This document shows positions 36,002-46,771 of a DNA stretch of 64,000 nucleotides, in pieces. Numbering within the stretch: the stretch's first letter is position 1; every line of letters begins with the position of its first letter. Made by a program: the position numbers and the translations under genes. A model generated the notes under the pieces. It was not told the origin of the DNA and searched no databases. It saw only the letters and a list, made by a program, of their open reading frames with translations. The stretch is from Phanerochaete sordida (taxonomy: Eukaryota; Basidiomycota; Agaricomycetes; Polyporales; Phanerochaetaceae): assembly GCA_019973155.2 (NCBI GenBank), contig BPQB01000075.1:62001-126000 (forward strand), given 5' to 3'.

Positions 36002-36719
36002 CTACCCGGACGCGAGAGCTAAGTACGTCAGCTCGGCACAGATGATATAGTCTACGTCTGGGTCTGGCGACAGTCGCGCGACGAGATTAAATACGGCGTG
36101 GACAGGCATGCCCAGCAGCCCACGGAGTTTACCCTCGTCCATGGTCAGTGCCTCGTGCCCCGCCCCATGTAGAGCACACGGATCCTATAGTGTGAACGGT
36201 CAGTTTCGCATTCATGAGACATGGCGCTGTGCTCACCAAGCTGGACGACATCCCAGTAATTTGTAGCCTTGGCGTGCCGTCAGCAGTGTCCGCGGGGAAC
36301 ATCGTAGCCATATCCACCCGCGCGACGATGTTCGGACCGGGCACGAGGACGACGTAGCGAATCGCGTCGCGCAGCCGACCCCACTGGACGCGCGACACTG
36401 GGTTCGCGTTCGGTTCGAGCCAGAGCGACACAGTGGTGCCTGTGGGGCTGGCAGCGAATTTGATGTCGCCGCGAGGCGAAACTTGGCCCGCGACATGGAA
36501 TTCGGCCTGCTGCCAGTCGGCGGGGAGCCAGCTGCCAGGAGGGAAGAGGTCGGTCACCTGGCACAGGGGCCGGCGCAGGCAGCATACGAGGGCCTCGTCC
36601 CCGCGCTGAGTGCGCTCCTGGCGGAACTGGAGTACCCCGACGCCGTCGCCTCGGCTGCTGAGTGAATGGAGGTCGAAGAACGTCTTCTTCCAGCGAGTCT
36701 CGAGGACGGTGTCTGGCAT
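36002..36719 (-). CDS. Hypothetical protein, 221 aa
   Basis: Model: complement(36002..36184, 36237..36719); one 52-nt intron with GTGAGC donor and TATAG acceptor keeps the frame. It starts MPDTVLETRWKKTFFDLHSL. The first exon is a beta-rich stretch (VSLWLEPNANP, RYVVLVPGPNIVARVDMATM); the second ends in helices (KLRGLLGMPVHAVFNLVARL). No family recognised, no signal peptide or membrane segment. Codon pattern and the clean intron support a real gene, possibly lineage-specific; it stands alone between decayed regions. Confidence 0.5.
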
Positions 36720-38510
36720 GGTGCAAGTGAGGAGAAGAGGGGAAGAGGGAAAGGCGACCCTTTCTGGAGGGTCGATCGCGGGTTCCCATTTGGAGTCCAC
36801 CCACACTCGGAGGCTACACCCGGAGGCTCCCTGGCTCCCATGCATCACACAAAGCAAGCACGCGAAATATGGTAGAGGGAGGGGGAGGGGGAGAAGCACA
36901 TATTATATTATTTCTACACTCGTGCCAGGTATCATGGCAGAGCTGAGCACGTACCACAGTCGCGCTTCTCGCGCTTCTCGCCTCTACGCGTTCTTTCTGC
37001 ACGCCTCCCACGATCTCCACGTGATCCGAGTCCTGGCTGGCCCCCAAGTGCAGTTCACGCGGCCCCAGAGCACGCCGAGCACGACTTGTCCTAGCCGGAA
37101 GCGTGAGTTGGCGCTGCAAGCGAGACAGTGCACCACGCACCCTGCCTTCCCCACGGAAGTTGGCTGTCGGAGGCTGCTTATCCTATTGCTGGGTGGGATG
37201 GAGGTCGGAGGTTGCCGTCAGCAGAGCCTGTCGCAGGAAGGGAGGTCGGATGCTGCAGACTGTAGTGCCCGGACGAAGGGGAGGGCGTGCCCGAGGAAAG
37301 CAAAGGGACAAAGAGCGGAGGTGGAGGACGAGGCGGTGGCGCAGGCGAGGGGAGGGAGCAGACCGGTCGGCAGGAGCGACAGTGGACGAGCAGACGGAGC
37401 GGAGGGCGGGAGGCGCGACGCGACGTGCGACGACGCTCTCCAGGCGCCTGGTTCGGCTTTGTGGAGACTGACGGGATCACGCGGGCACGCGAGCGAACCG
37501 AGGCGCCGGGCGCTGGATCAGCTCAGGGCGCCTAGCTGTAAATCTTCCACACTAAGTACGACATTCGAGGTGGAGGGCAGATGTTGGCGGGTGAGGACGA
37601 GCGGCGCTCGACGTTCGTCGCGCCACGCTCTCGCTCTTTGCCGCTCAATATTGGCGCTTGAGCGACTTTCGACTACAAACTGCACCCGTTTGTTACCTAC
37701 GAGCGCGGCAGTTCTTGAGTTGTATTAATTTGGGCACAATCATCCAAAATAGGTAGGATCCTGCTAGATTTCCCGCCGGGGCAGCCGAAGGTATCGAGTA
37801 TGGACGGTCCCCCGGGACCCGCGGACACGTATGATTGGGTATGGACAGCTCCTCAGGCCTCCCGGCCTGCGGCCGGGTTTTGGTATGGATTATCCCCTAG
37901 GATGGACAGGCCGAAAGTGGATTTTGGGTATGGATTGTCCTCAGGGTTTCCCCCCAATTGTCAAGGGTCCTCTTATTGCCCCCACAGGGTAAGCCGAGCG
38001 TAAAGGGTGCTCGCTATACCCCTGGGACCACACACGTCTTGCCGGCAGAAGCGAGCGCGTGGCGGTCGCTATTGGTCCCCGTTTATACGCAACCACGGCC
38101 GCACCCAGAACGTGCTCTCTTGCGAATCGTTGCTCAACACGACGAGCATCGAGGCTGCGCACGCCTCTCAGTACTTGAGCTACAATAATGCACGGCGTGA
38201 TGACCGCGCCGTGAGTGTCGTACACGGCCGACGATGAGAATTCTGCACAGTCTTGGCCGCTTTCATCACGGTTGCGGTGCTTTCTGCTACGTTATGTTCA
38301 TGGGAAGCGCGATAGGGCATACCGGCCGTTCGATAGCGAGATAAGTAGATTGACTATGGGCAGTGCAATGAGCTCAGGAATCAAGGAGATGTGGCAACAG
38401 CGATATGGGCGCGACTTGGCGCGGCGCGCTACAGCTCAAAGTTCTCGGACACGCCGCATTGCAGCAGCGACGATCTACCTATATTCGATGCGATATGCCA
38501 GTCTCACCAG
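36720..38510. other. Intergenic with purine-rich tract and dispersed repeat
   Basis: No gene recognised. About 37270-37400 is strongly G/A-rich on the plus strand. A dispersed repeat copy lies at about 37794..37975. Long plus-strand frames at the right edge are antisense shadows of the CoA-transferase gene. Confidence 0.5.
37794..37975. repeat. Dispersed repeat, copy B (shares segments with 22459..22616)
   Basis: Contains GGGTATGGACAGCTCCTCAGG, GGTTTTGGTATGGATTATCC and TTTGGGTATGGATTGTCCTC in series. Its end CCCAATTGTCAAGGGTC is the inverted counterpart of the left end of copy A. Confidence 0.5.
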
Positions 38511-40321
38511 TCACGGTCGAGGCAGCCATCTGGGCAAATGCGCGTCGAGGCGCATCGGCGCATCGCCCTCGCGCACAGGCGTCGCGTCCAGTACCGCGCT
38601 GTGCTTGATAGCACACATCACACCGCCCTCGGCGCCTCCGGGACCGTCTCCCGCAGCACGCTTCAGCTCGACAAGCAAGGGCCGCACCTCGGGTGCCTGC
38701 GGCAGCGTGCACGGCGGGAGCGGCTCGCCCGCGAAGCCCACACCGGGCGCGAGCTGCCCGAGCGAGCGGATCCACTGGCCGACCGCCGCGAGCGACACGC
38801 GCACCTCCCACGACCCGCCCTCCTGTCGCGCCGTCAGCGCGGCGGTGGATATGCGAAGGGAATGTGCGCACCGTGATCGTCCGGCACAGCGCGGCGTGGA
38901 TCCCGAACGCGAGCAGGTACCCCGCCGCGTGGTCGATCGCCTGCATCGGGAACGGGCGCGGCGGCAGCGGGCGCGCGCCGCCTTCGCCGCTGTGCGCCGC
39001 GTACGCCGCCGCCTCGGCCGCGTTGAAGCCCGTCGCGGTCTGCACGAGCGAGTCGAACTGCGCGCGCGTCAGCGCTGCTCGCTCGCACCGAAGCAGGGCG
39101 GGGCACGCACCCCGCGCCGGTCCCGCCAGGGCCCGTCCCACCCGTACGCGTTCAGGCTCGCGTACACGATCCCCGGGCGCGCCGCGGCGACGTCGCGCAC
39201 GGCGAAGCCCTTCGCCGCGAGCCCGCCCGGCCGGTACGCCTGCAGGAACACGTCCGCGCCGCCGAGCAGCTCGCGGAGCGTCGCGCGGTCTGCGGGGTCC
39301 GTGAGGTCGAGCTGCGTCGTGCGCTTCCCGCGCGAGGTGTCGATGTCGAGCGCGGGCAGGGCCGGCAGGTAGGGTGAGGTGACCCAGAGGACGTCTGCGC
39401 CGTGGGCTGCAAATCGCGAAGGGCGGCGTCAGATGCTGTAAGATGTTGGGATGTACCCTCTCACCTGCCAATGTTCGTCCGCACACAGGCCCCGCGAGCA
39501 CACGCGTAAGGTCAAGCACGCGCACGCCCTCCAGCGGCCGCCTGCGCGACGCGTCCGGCACACGCTTCGGCGCATCGCCGACCTTGACGAGCTGCACAGG
39601 AGGCGCGCCCGCGAGTGCACGTCCCTGCGGGTGCGCGTCCCATTGCTCAAACGTGCGCAGCGCCGTCGCGCACATGCTGCGCGCGGCCGCGGCGTCCTCG
39701 AACGCGACGGAGTCCCAAGCGAGCAGCGCCGCGGCGACGGCGTCCTTCGTCGGCGCGCAGCCGAGGATGTCGAGGATGCCCTGGCGATGGCTGCCAAGCA
39801 GTCAGGAGCGCGAGGGCAACCTGGTTGGTGCGAGCATGCTTACTGCGGGAAGTTGGTGTGGATGCGGACGAAGCTGTCGTCTTTCGTGCGGTACACGCCC
39901 GCGAGGGGGTCCCAGAGCTCACCGGAGCTGAACAGCTCGCCGTTTACTGTGTAGTACAGCTCGCTTTCTGCCGTCGCCGGTTTAGCATGCGGAAGCGTGA
40001 CTCGTAAAGGACGAAGTGCACGTACTGAACTCGAGGATAGCGTGTCGCACGTCGACAGACACGTTCTGCTCGACCCCTGTGTTCAGCTGGTGAAAGTGCG
40101 CGGCAGACAAGCCGGACAGGCCTATGGTCGTCTGAGGAAGGATTCAACCTACGGAGGATACGCTGCACGAGCAGAGCAGTGCTCACCTGAGCTACAGAGC
40201 CAAGTTTGAAGGACGAGTTGACCGCAGGATCCGGGTTCTCTGTCAGATGCAGTCGTGAGAGCCAGCTGGCGGGAAGACCATTGGCCTTCCACAGTGCCTC
40301 TGCGGCGAGCTTGGAGCCCAT
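38511..40321 (-). CDS. CaiB/BaiF family (class III) CoA-transferase-like protein
   Basis: Model: complement(38511..38822, 38872..39057, 39111..39406, 39465..39790, 39844..39967, 40026..40131, 40187..40321), 494 aa. It starts MGSKLAAEALWKANGLP. The family core is visible as RVLDLTRVLAGPVCGRTLA, then GADVLWVTSPYLP and LDLTDPADRATLRELLGGAD, FLQAYRPGGLAAKGF, and YASLNAYGWDGPW. Further on are LVQTATGFNAAEAAA and IDHAAGYLLAFGIHAAL. Family enzymes (formyl-CoA transferase, alpha-methylacyl-CoA racemase and fungal relatives) move CoA between acids or racemise acyl-CoA. The unusual order, with about 210 residues before the canonical N-terminal block, suggests the circular or two-lobe form common in fungal members. 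Substrate unknown. All seven exons join in frame. Confidence 0.82.
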
Positions 40322-40982
40322 ATTGACGGTAGTAGACAAGCAACACGACTGCGAGCTGCGAGGCGTGTGCTTCATATATGTACTGCAGCCGGTCCGATCT
40401 TACCGGACCTTACGGCGGCCGCTATGACTCACTCAGGCTTGTATTCCATGCCCGAGTGCAATGAGACCGACCCACGAGCAAGGAGAGCGACCATGACAAA
40501 TGGGCCAGATGTCTGTACGGAATCCCGACGCTTCGCCCAAGTCGTACACAGCAGAATTAATCTTGGACACCTCGGATGGACAGGTAGACGAGATGGCCGG
40601 TAGCCATCGCCTTTTATTGGGGTCGGCATGAACTCGCAGACTTGAACGGTGTCGAGATCGCTGGGTGGCCGAAGCAGTAAAGCAGCGCAGGGTTGAGACG
40701 TGTAAGCATAGAAGACTTACCGCAGCAATCCATAGCCAACGTTCACAGAGCCAACTGGCCGACTCCGAGCACTCCGAGGCAACCGTCTGAAGGCTTTGAA
40801 CCTGAAGCTGCCTTTTCTGTACGGAAATCGTGAGGCATATCTCACCCACTTCGGGCACACTTCCGACTCAATTGTGCCAGCAGTCGAGGGCGCAATGACG
40901 AAGGGGCAAAGTCGGCCGAAGGGCACATTGATGCGGTATTCCGTGATTAGATTGTGTCGGGGCACGATTACATGACTATGTC
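40322..40982. other. Spacer between CoA-transferase-like gene and ETF beta gene
   Basis: Minus-strand frames (40429..40629 and 40717..40965) could be joined by an intron, but no ATG begins the first and no domain is recognisable, so I do not call a gene. Otherwise the region is the promoter of the CoA-transferase-like gene and the 3' flank of the ETF beta gene. Confidence 0.45.
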
Positions 40983-42103
40983 TTAGTTCTTGCCAATGAC
41001 ACCCGCCTCCTTGAGCTTCGCGATGAGCTCGTCGACAGACTCGACCTAGAAAACATCATGTCAGCGAAGGTCCGAAGCAAGGCACATGACGCGCACCTTC
41101 CCACCACCTTGGCGCTTCGGTGGCTCCGCGACCTTCACGGTCTCGAGACGTGGCGCCAGGTCTACACCGAGGTCCGTTGGCTTGAGCTTTTCTATCGGCT
41201 TCTTCTTTGCCTTCATGATATTCGGCAACGAAGCGTAGCGCGGCTCTGAAGAAGGAATCAGTGTGTTACTGCGTATACATGATGGTCATGAGCCCACCGT
41301 TCAGCCTACAGGACACATTGTCAGTTCGGACACAACATCCGAAGTCATGCAAGGGACGTACCGGAGGTCTGTCGTGACAATCAAGGGCAGCTTGCACTTC
41401 ACTTCCTGCAGACCGCCGTCAATCTCCTGCGTGATGTTCGCCACCTTCTGTGCGGGGTCGACCACGAGCTTGCTCGCGAAGGTCGCCTGGGGCCAGTCGA
41501 GGAGGCCGGCGAGCATTTGGCCAGTTTGTCCTGCGTCGTCGTCGATAGCCTGCTTGCCGAGGATGACGAGGTCGACGCCGTCCTTCTGCTTCTCGATAAT
41601 CGCGCGGAGGGCCTTCGCCACACCAAGCGGCTCCGGCGGCGGAGCGGAGTCCGGGATCTCGACATGGATGGCGGAGTCCGCACCCATAGCGAGGCCTGTG
41701 CGCAGGGTGTCTGCAGCCTTTGCGGGGCCGATGGTGACGAGCTTGATGCTCTTCACCTGGTCCTTGAGCTTCTCGCGTAAGCGGACCGCCTCCTCGACAG
41801 CTAACCCCGGAGGCTCTCAGCACAGCGGCTTGCTGGGAAACACGGGACAAAACTCACCAATCTCGTCGAAGGGGTTCTGAAGGAGCGTTAGGGCGCAGAA
41901 AGGCGCGTGAGGGAGCGTGTACGCACCATGGAATGCTTGACATTCAGATCGACGCCCTTCTGGTCGGGGTTGACGCGAATCTTGACTGCATAGTCGATTG
42001 TCCTGCGAATCCGGTGAGTCTGAGAGCGCAGTACCGTGCCCCGAGGTGCATACCTCTTGACGGGGACGAGGATGTTGAGCAGGCGGGCGGCGGAGGGTCT
42101 CAT
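40983..42103 (-). CDS. ETFB: Electron transfer flavoprotein beta subunit
   Basis: Model: complement(40983..41045, 41097..41245, 41298..41305, 41362..41800, 41858..41876, 41927..42002, 42054..42103), 267 aa. Begins [20 protein letters not shown]. Family motifs in order: [67 protein letters not shown] and [15 protein letters not shown]. The C-terminus ends in [11 protein letters not shown]. With the alpha subunit it forms the mitochondrial ETF heterodimer that takes electrons from acyl-CoA dehydrogenases and passes them to ETF-ubiquinone oxidoreductase. Two exons are extremely short: 19 nt (41858..41876) and 8 nt (41298..41305). Both are needed to keep frame and conserved sequence ([17 protein letters not shown] follows the 8-nt exon). 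Head-to-head with the MPP beta gene. Confidence 0.95.
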
Positions 42104-42300
42104 GGTTTGGGGAAAGGTGACGAGGATCGGGCGCCTGGAGTGCAGCTGCAGCCGGGTGTGGGGAAAGCGATCTCGCCGGGTGGTCGCCGGGCCCAGTAGG
42201 CGCCCTGGCGTCAGGGCCTTCGGACTTTTAATGCTCGGCAGCGCCCGCGAGGACCGTGAATCCCCGACTTCTGACCTCAACGCCAACCACGACGAGCTCA
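42104..42300. promoter_or_regulatory. Shared divergent promoter region, ETF beta and MPP beta
   Basis: Only 197 bp separate the two outward-facing start codons. Both genes encode mitochondrial matrix proteins, so co-expression from one bidirectional promoter is plausible (inference). I see TTTTAATG (about 42225) but no clear TATA box. Confidence 0.5.
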
Positions 42301-43878
42301 ATGGTCTCCCGCACACTCTCCACCTCGCTCGCGCGCTCTCTGCGCAGCGTCGCGCGGCCCTCGGTGCGCATTTTAATTCCATTTTTGCGCCATTTGCTCA
42401 CCGCGTCGTGCAGCAGCTGGCCAGACCCTGGCGGTCATTCGCGACCGCGGTGAACGCTCCCGTCACTCAACTCACCACCCTCTCTAACGGCCTCACAGTC
42501 GCGACCGAGGCCCACCCACATGCGCAGACCGCCACCGTCGGTGTCTGGATAGATGCAGGCTCGCGTGCGGAGACGGACAAGACCAGCGGCACGGCACACT
42601 TCCTCGAGCACATGGCCTTCAAGGGCACGAACAAGCGCACCCAGCACGCGCTCGAGCTGGAGGTCGAGAACCTCGGCGCCCACCTCAACGCCTACACCTC
42701 GCGCGAGCAGACCGTGTACTACGCGAAGAGCTTCCGCAAGGACGTCGGCCAGACCGTCGACATCATCAGCGACATTCTTCAGAACTCCAAGCTCGAGAAG
42801 TCGGCGATTGAACGCGAGCGCGACGTGATCATCCGCGAGCAGCAGGAGGTGGACAAGCAGATGGAGGAGGTTGTCTTCGATCACTTGCACGCTGTCGCGT
42901 TCCGAGGTGTGTGCTGTACGCTTTGCTGACCAATTTCGTAATTGACCCCGCGCAGGCCAGCCCCTTGGCCGTACGATCCTCGGCCCCAAGGAGAACATCC
43001 TGTCCATTAACCGGGACGATCTCGACAATTACATCAAGACCAACTACACCGCTGACCGCATGGTCCTCGTCGGTACTGGCGGTGTTGACCACCAGGAACT
43101 TGTCAAGCTCGCCGAGAAGCACTTCTCTTCCCTCCCCGTCTCCTCCAACCCCATCCCCCTTGGTCGTCTTGCCCACGCCAAGACCCACTTCGTCGGCTCT
43201 GAGGTCCGCGTCCGTGACGACACCCTCCCGACTGCCCACATCGCCATCGCTGTTGAGGGTGTCGGCTGGAGCTCGCCCGACTACTTCCCCATGCTTGTGA
43301 TGCAGTCCATCATGGGCAACTGGGACCGCTCGCTCGGCTCTGCAACCCTCCTTTCTTCCCGCCTGTCTCACATCATCTCCGCGAACAACCTCGCGAACAG
43401 CTTCATGTCGTTCTCGACCTCGTACGCTGACACCGGTCTCTGGGGCTGCTACCTCGTCACTGAGAACCTCATGAACATCGACGACCTCATGCACTTCACC
43501 CTCCGCGAGTGGACTCGCATGGCCGTCAACCCCATCGAGGGAGAGGTCGAGCGCGCCAAGAGCCAGCTCAAGGCCAGCCTTCTCCTTACCCTTGACGGCA
43601 CCACCGCCATCGCCGAGGACGTCGGCCGTCAGCTTGTCACCACTGGCCGCCGTATGACGCCTCAACAAATTGAGTTCGCCGTCGATGCTGTTTCCGTCGA
43701 GGACATCCAGCGGGTAGCTAAGAAGTACATCTGGGACCAGGACGTGAGTGCATCATCGTATTGCTACGAGTGCTCATACTGACAGACTACCCAGTTCGCC
43801 CTTGCTGCTGTTGGCCCCATCGACGGTCTTCTGGATTACAACCGTCTCCGCGCAGATACCTCGTCTCTCCTCTACTAG
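42301..43878 (+). CDS. MAS1: Mitochondrial processing peptidase beta subunit
   Basis: Model: join(42301..42363, 42414..42906, 42956..43743, 43795..43878), 475 aa. The first ~30 residues ([20 protein letters not shown]) form a basic, hydroxylated presequence. The M16 inverted zinc motif HFLEH lies at about residues 83-87 in [18 protein letters not shown], with the distal acidic region [20 protein letters not shown]. This distinguishes the catalytic beta subunit from the alpha subunit and from respiratory core proteins that lost the site. Together with the alpha subunit it cleaves presequences of imported precursors in the matrix. The length fits the family; the last exon ends [15 protein letters not shown]. 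Divergently transcribed from the ETF beta gene. Confidence 0.96.
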
Positions 43879-44445
43879 ACAAGGTGGGCGCAAACCTACA
43901 TCTTTAATGGACTGCTGTTGACGTGTCGATGTAGTCGTGCATAGCATACATAAAAATTGTAGCTCCTTCATTCAATGTCGGGTTAGACAGGATCGAAGCG
44001 GCTTTCTTCTAATCATCCGGTCGCGTGCGTTGAAACTTCTCCGAGCTTCAAAGCTTCTTGGCCGGAACTGGGTTCCTGGTGTGAGAGTAGTGCCGTCCTT
44101 CGCTACTCAAACCTCTATTTGAGTTGTACCTGCGCTCATTGGATCTAGGTGCTTCTGGTTCGTAGCCGAGGACTTCCGACAGGTCCGCACGCTATGCTTG
44201 GGGCAGGAGTTATGGACTTGCAGCGGCGGAAGGGCCTCCGGCCATTGGTCGCTGGTGCATCATCCACTCGTCCACGCAGGGCCGGTCGCTACTTACGCCC
44301 TTTTTCATGATTGAGTTTGCGTCGGGGACAGCTTGCGGCGATTGCAAGACTGACGTATGCCGCCTTCACACCGTCCACATAAGCCCAAGGGCCAGCACCG
44401 AGAGACTGCTTCTGCCGCTTCACTCGTTTTCTGGCCTTCTTCGCC
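43879..44445. other. Intergenic between MPP beta and P450
   Basis: 3' flank of the peptidase gene and promoter of the P450 gene. No gene seen and no clear TATA box. Confidence 0.55.
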
Positions 44446-46389
44446 ATGTCTTCCGGCGCACACAATTTCGGCACCGTTGCGCTCCTGTCGACGCTCGCAG
44501 CCCTTGCGTACGCCCTTCTTCATGCGTTCCGCCGTTTGCGGCTCGCGCTCGTGGGTAAATCCCTGCCTCCGGGGCCCCTCGGCGTGCCTCTGCTCGGTAC
44601 GTCGCTTCCTCTGCCCAGATGACGCTCGAAGCTCAGTGCTGCGTCAGGCGCGCTGCCCTTCATGGTCGCTCGCCCCGAGGTCGCCCTGAACCAGTGGGCA
44701 CAGAAGTATGGCCCCTTGTACTCCGTGTGGCTCGGAGAGCAGCTGCACGTGGTCGTGTCCGACCTAGGGATCGCAAAGGGCCTGTTCGAGACGCAGAACA
44801 TGGTGTTCTCGTCCCGCAAGGAGACGTTCCTCAAGTCAGGCATCGTCTTCGCGGGCCGCGGAATCTCCGCGGCGTCCTTCGGGGAGAGCTGGTGCGCCGC
44901 CCCGCCGTGCTGCACGTCCGCGCGTTCACCTCCTGCAGGTGCCGAAACCACCGCCTCGTCGCGAAGTACCTGAACAGCGACGCCGTGCCGGACTACCTCG
45001 CGGGGCTCGAGGTCGAGACGGCCGAGATGCTCAAGGCGCTGTACATCAAGAGCCAGGGCGGCACGCTCCCGCTCGACCCGCACCCGCACTTTGCCCGCAC
45101 GTCGCTCAACAACCTGCTCACGGTGCTCTTCGGCCTGCGCACGGACACCGTCGACCACCCGCTCGTCGCGCACTGGCTGAAGCTCACGCAGGAGTACACG
45201 TGCGTCGCCCCCTTTTGTTTTTTTTTTTTTGCTCCGCGCCGCGCGATGCTGACGGCGCGCAGGCGCATCACCGCGCCGCTGTCGAATGCGGTGGACTTCG
45301 TGCCCGGCCTGCGCAGGTTCCCGGCGTGGACGGGTATCGGGCGCGCGCGGCGGCTGCACCAGAGCGTCGTGGGCACGTGCAGCGCGCTCGTGAGCGACGT
45401 CGACCGCCGCATGAAGGCCGAGGAGGACGTGCCCGACTGCCTCGCGCGGCACCTGCTCAAGGCGAAGGAGGAGGAGAGCCTCGACGACCTCGACGTCGTC
45501 GTCCTGTGCGCCGAGCTCATGCTCGCGGCCGTTGAGAAGGTCGGTCTGCCCCCTGTGCGTGTGCGGGCGGCGTTGACGGCTCGTGCGGTAGACTGCGGCG
45601 GTCGTCTCCAGCCTCGTCGCGGAGATCGCGGGCAATGCGGACGTGCAGGCGCGCGGCCAGGCAGAGCTCGATCGCGTCGTTGGCCGCGACCGGCTTCCAG
45701 GTTCTGAACACGAGAAGGACTTACCGTATATCAGTGCTATAGTCAAGGTCAGCACGATACTTTCGTTTGCGATACGACAACTTATTCGGCTCATCCTCTA
45801 GGAAACTGAGCGTTTGCATAATCCACTACCTCTTGGGGTACCACATATGAACACCGAAGACGCTACCTACCGTGGTCATTTCATACCTAAGAACAGCGTG
45901 ATCATCCTGAATACAGTGCGCGATGCCTTCATATTTTCGAGGTGGTCTACTCAAGCCGTGGACAGACGGCAATGACCCACGACGCCTCCCTATACGGCGA
46001 ACCGAACAAATTCGACGTGAGTACCAACTTATAAACTTCTTAGACTCCTCTGATGCAGCTGCTCTCCAGCCCGAGCGCCACCTGAAAGGCACTGCGAAAA
46101 GCACCGACCAAGGCTACCCAATATTCGGCATCGGGTACGCCCTCTGCTCTCTCACCCAAATCCGCTGTTGACGGCTCCTTCCAGCCCGCGCGCATGCCTC
46201 GGCAAGCCGCTCGCGCAGCACGAGATCCAGCTCGCGGCCGCTGGCATTCTGTGGGCGTTCGAGATCGAGCGCGTCGACACGTCTGCGGACGCGACGGCGC
46301 AGGAGGACGCGCCGGCGCCGCTGCGCGTGAAGCTCACGCCGCGCCACAACCGCGTGAGCGCGGTGCTCGGGTATGCGAAGGCCGCATGA
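44446..46389 (+). CDS. Cytochrome P450 monooxygenase
   Basis: Model: join(44446..44596, 44648..44891, 44939..45199, 45263..45539, 45592..45747, 45802..45915, 45966..46016, 46070..46134, 46185..46389), 507 aa. An N-terminal membrane anchor (TVALLSTLAALAYALLHAF) is followed by the hinge LPPGPLGVPLLG. The K-helix ExxR is ETER in KETERLHNPLPLGVPH; TAMTHDASLYGEPNKFD precedes the PERF-like PERHL; the heme loop is FGIGPRACLG with Cys as thiolate ligand. The I-helix reads AAVEKTAAVV rather than the usual AGVETTAAVV, depending on the donor chosen at 45540. It is an ER-bound monooxygenase using NADPH-P450 reductase; substrate and CYP family are not assigned. One intron has a run of about a dozen T. All nine exons join in frame. 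Confidence 0.88.
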
Positions 46390-46771
46390 CGCTCCGAGAC
46401 ATATGCGCGGCGCCGCGCTATGCTGTCCCTCTCGTTTGTACTGTATCACACTGTCATTCTTGTATCGAAGTACTGCTCGCACTTTGCCATTAGTCCAAGG
46501 GAGAGCTCCGTCCCGCGCTCGCAGTCTCAGCGCACAGGCCTGTCACACGACGCCCGAAGTATTCTCGTACCAGTCAGTCCTTCGCTTACAAACCAGGAAG
46601 GTCTGGTGTCCAGCCAACGGCGGAGCGGGGTCAACATCTCGACGCGCAAGCGTCTGGCGCTTACTGCACTGGCTCCCGCAGCTCATACCCTTCCGCCGCA
46701 CTACTTCGTGCCCTCGAGGTCGCATAGCTCATCGACCCTGTCGATTTGTTCTATAATCCGATGTCTTGCAG
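46390..46771 (+). other. Degenerate 5' part of 7-TM copy 2
   Basis: Between the P450 stop and the first good exon of 7-TM copy 2, the end of this stretch aligns with the third exon of copy 1 (shared CCCTCGAGGTCGC and CTCATCGAC). It carries TAG at 46725..46727 where copy 1 has a Gln codon, and a one-base deletion shortly after. The upstream part no longer encodes the hydrophobic helices seen in copy 1. Confidence 0.5.

Noticed and set aside
38215..39372. 385-aa plus-strand open frame
   Set aside because: Antisense to the CoA-transferase-like gene; composition is Arg/Ser/Pro-rich without a domain.
40429..40965. Possible two-exon gene on the minus strand
   Set aside because: Frames could be joined by an intron, but no ATG opens the first and no family resemblance is visible.
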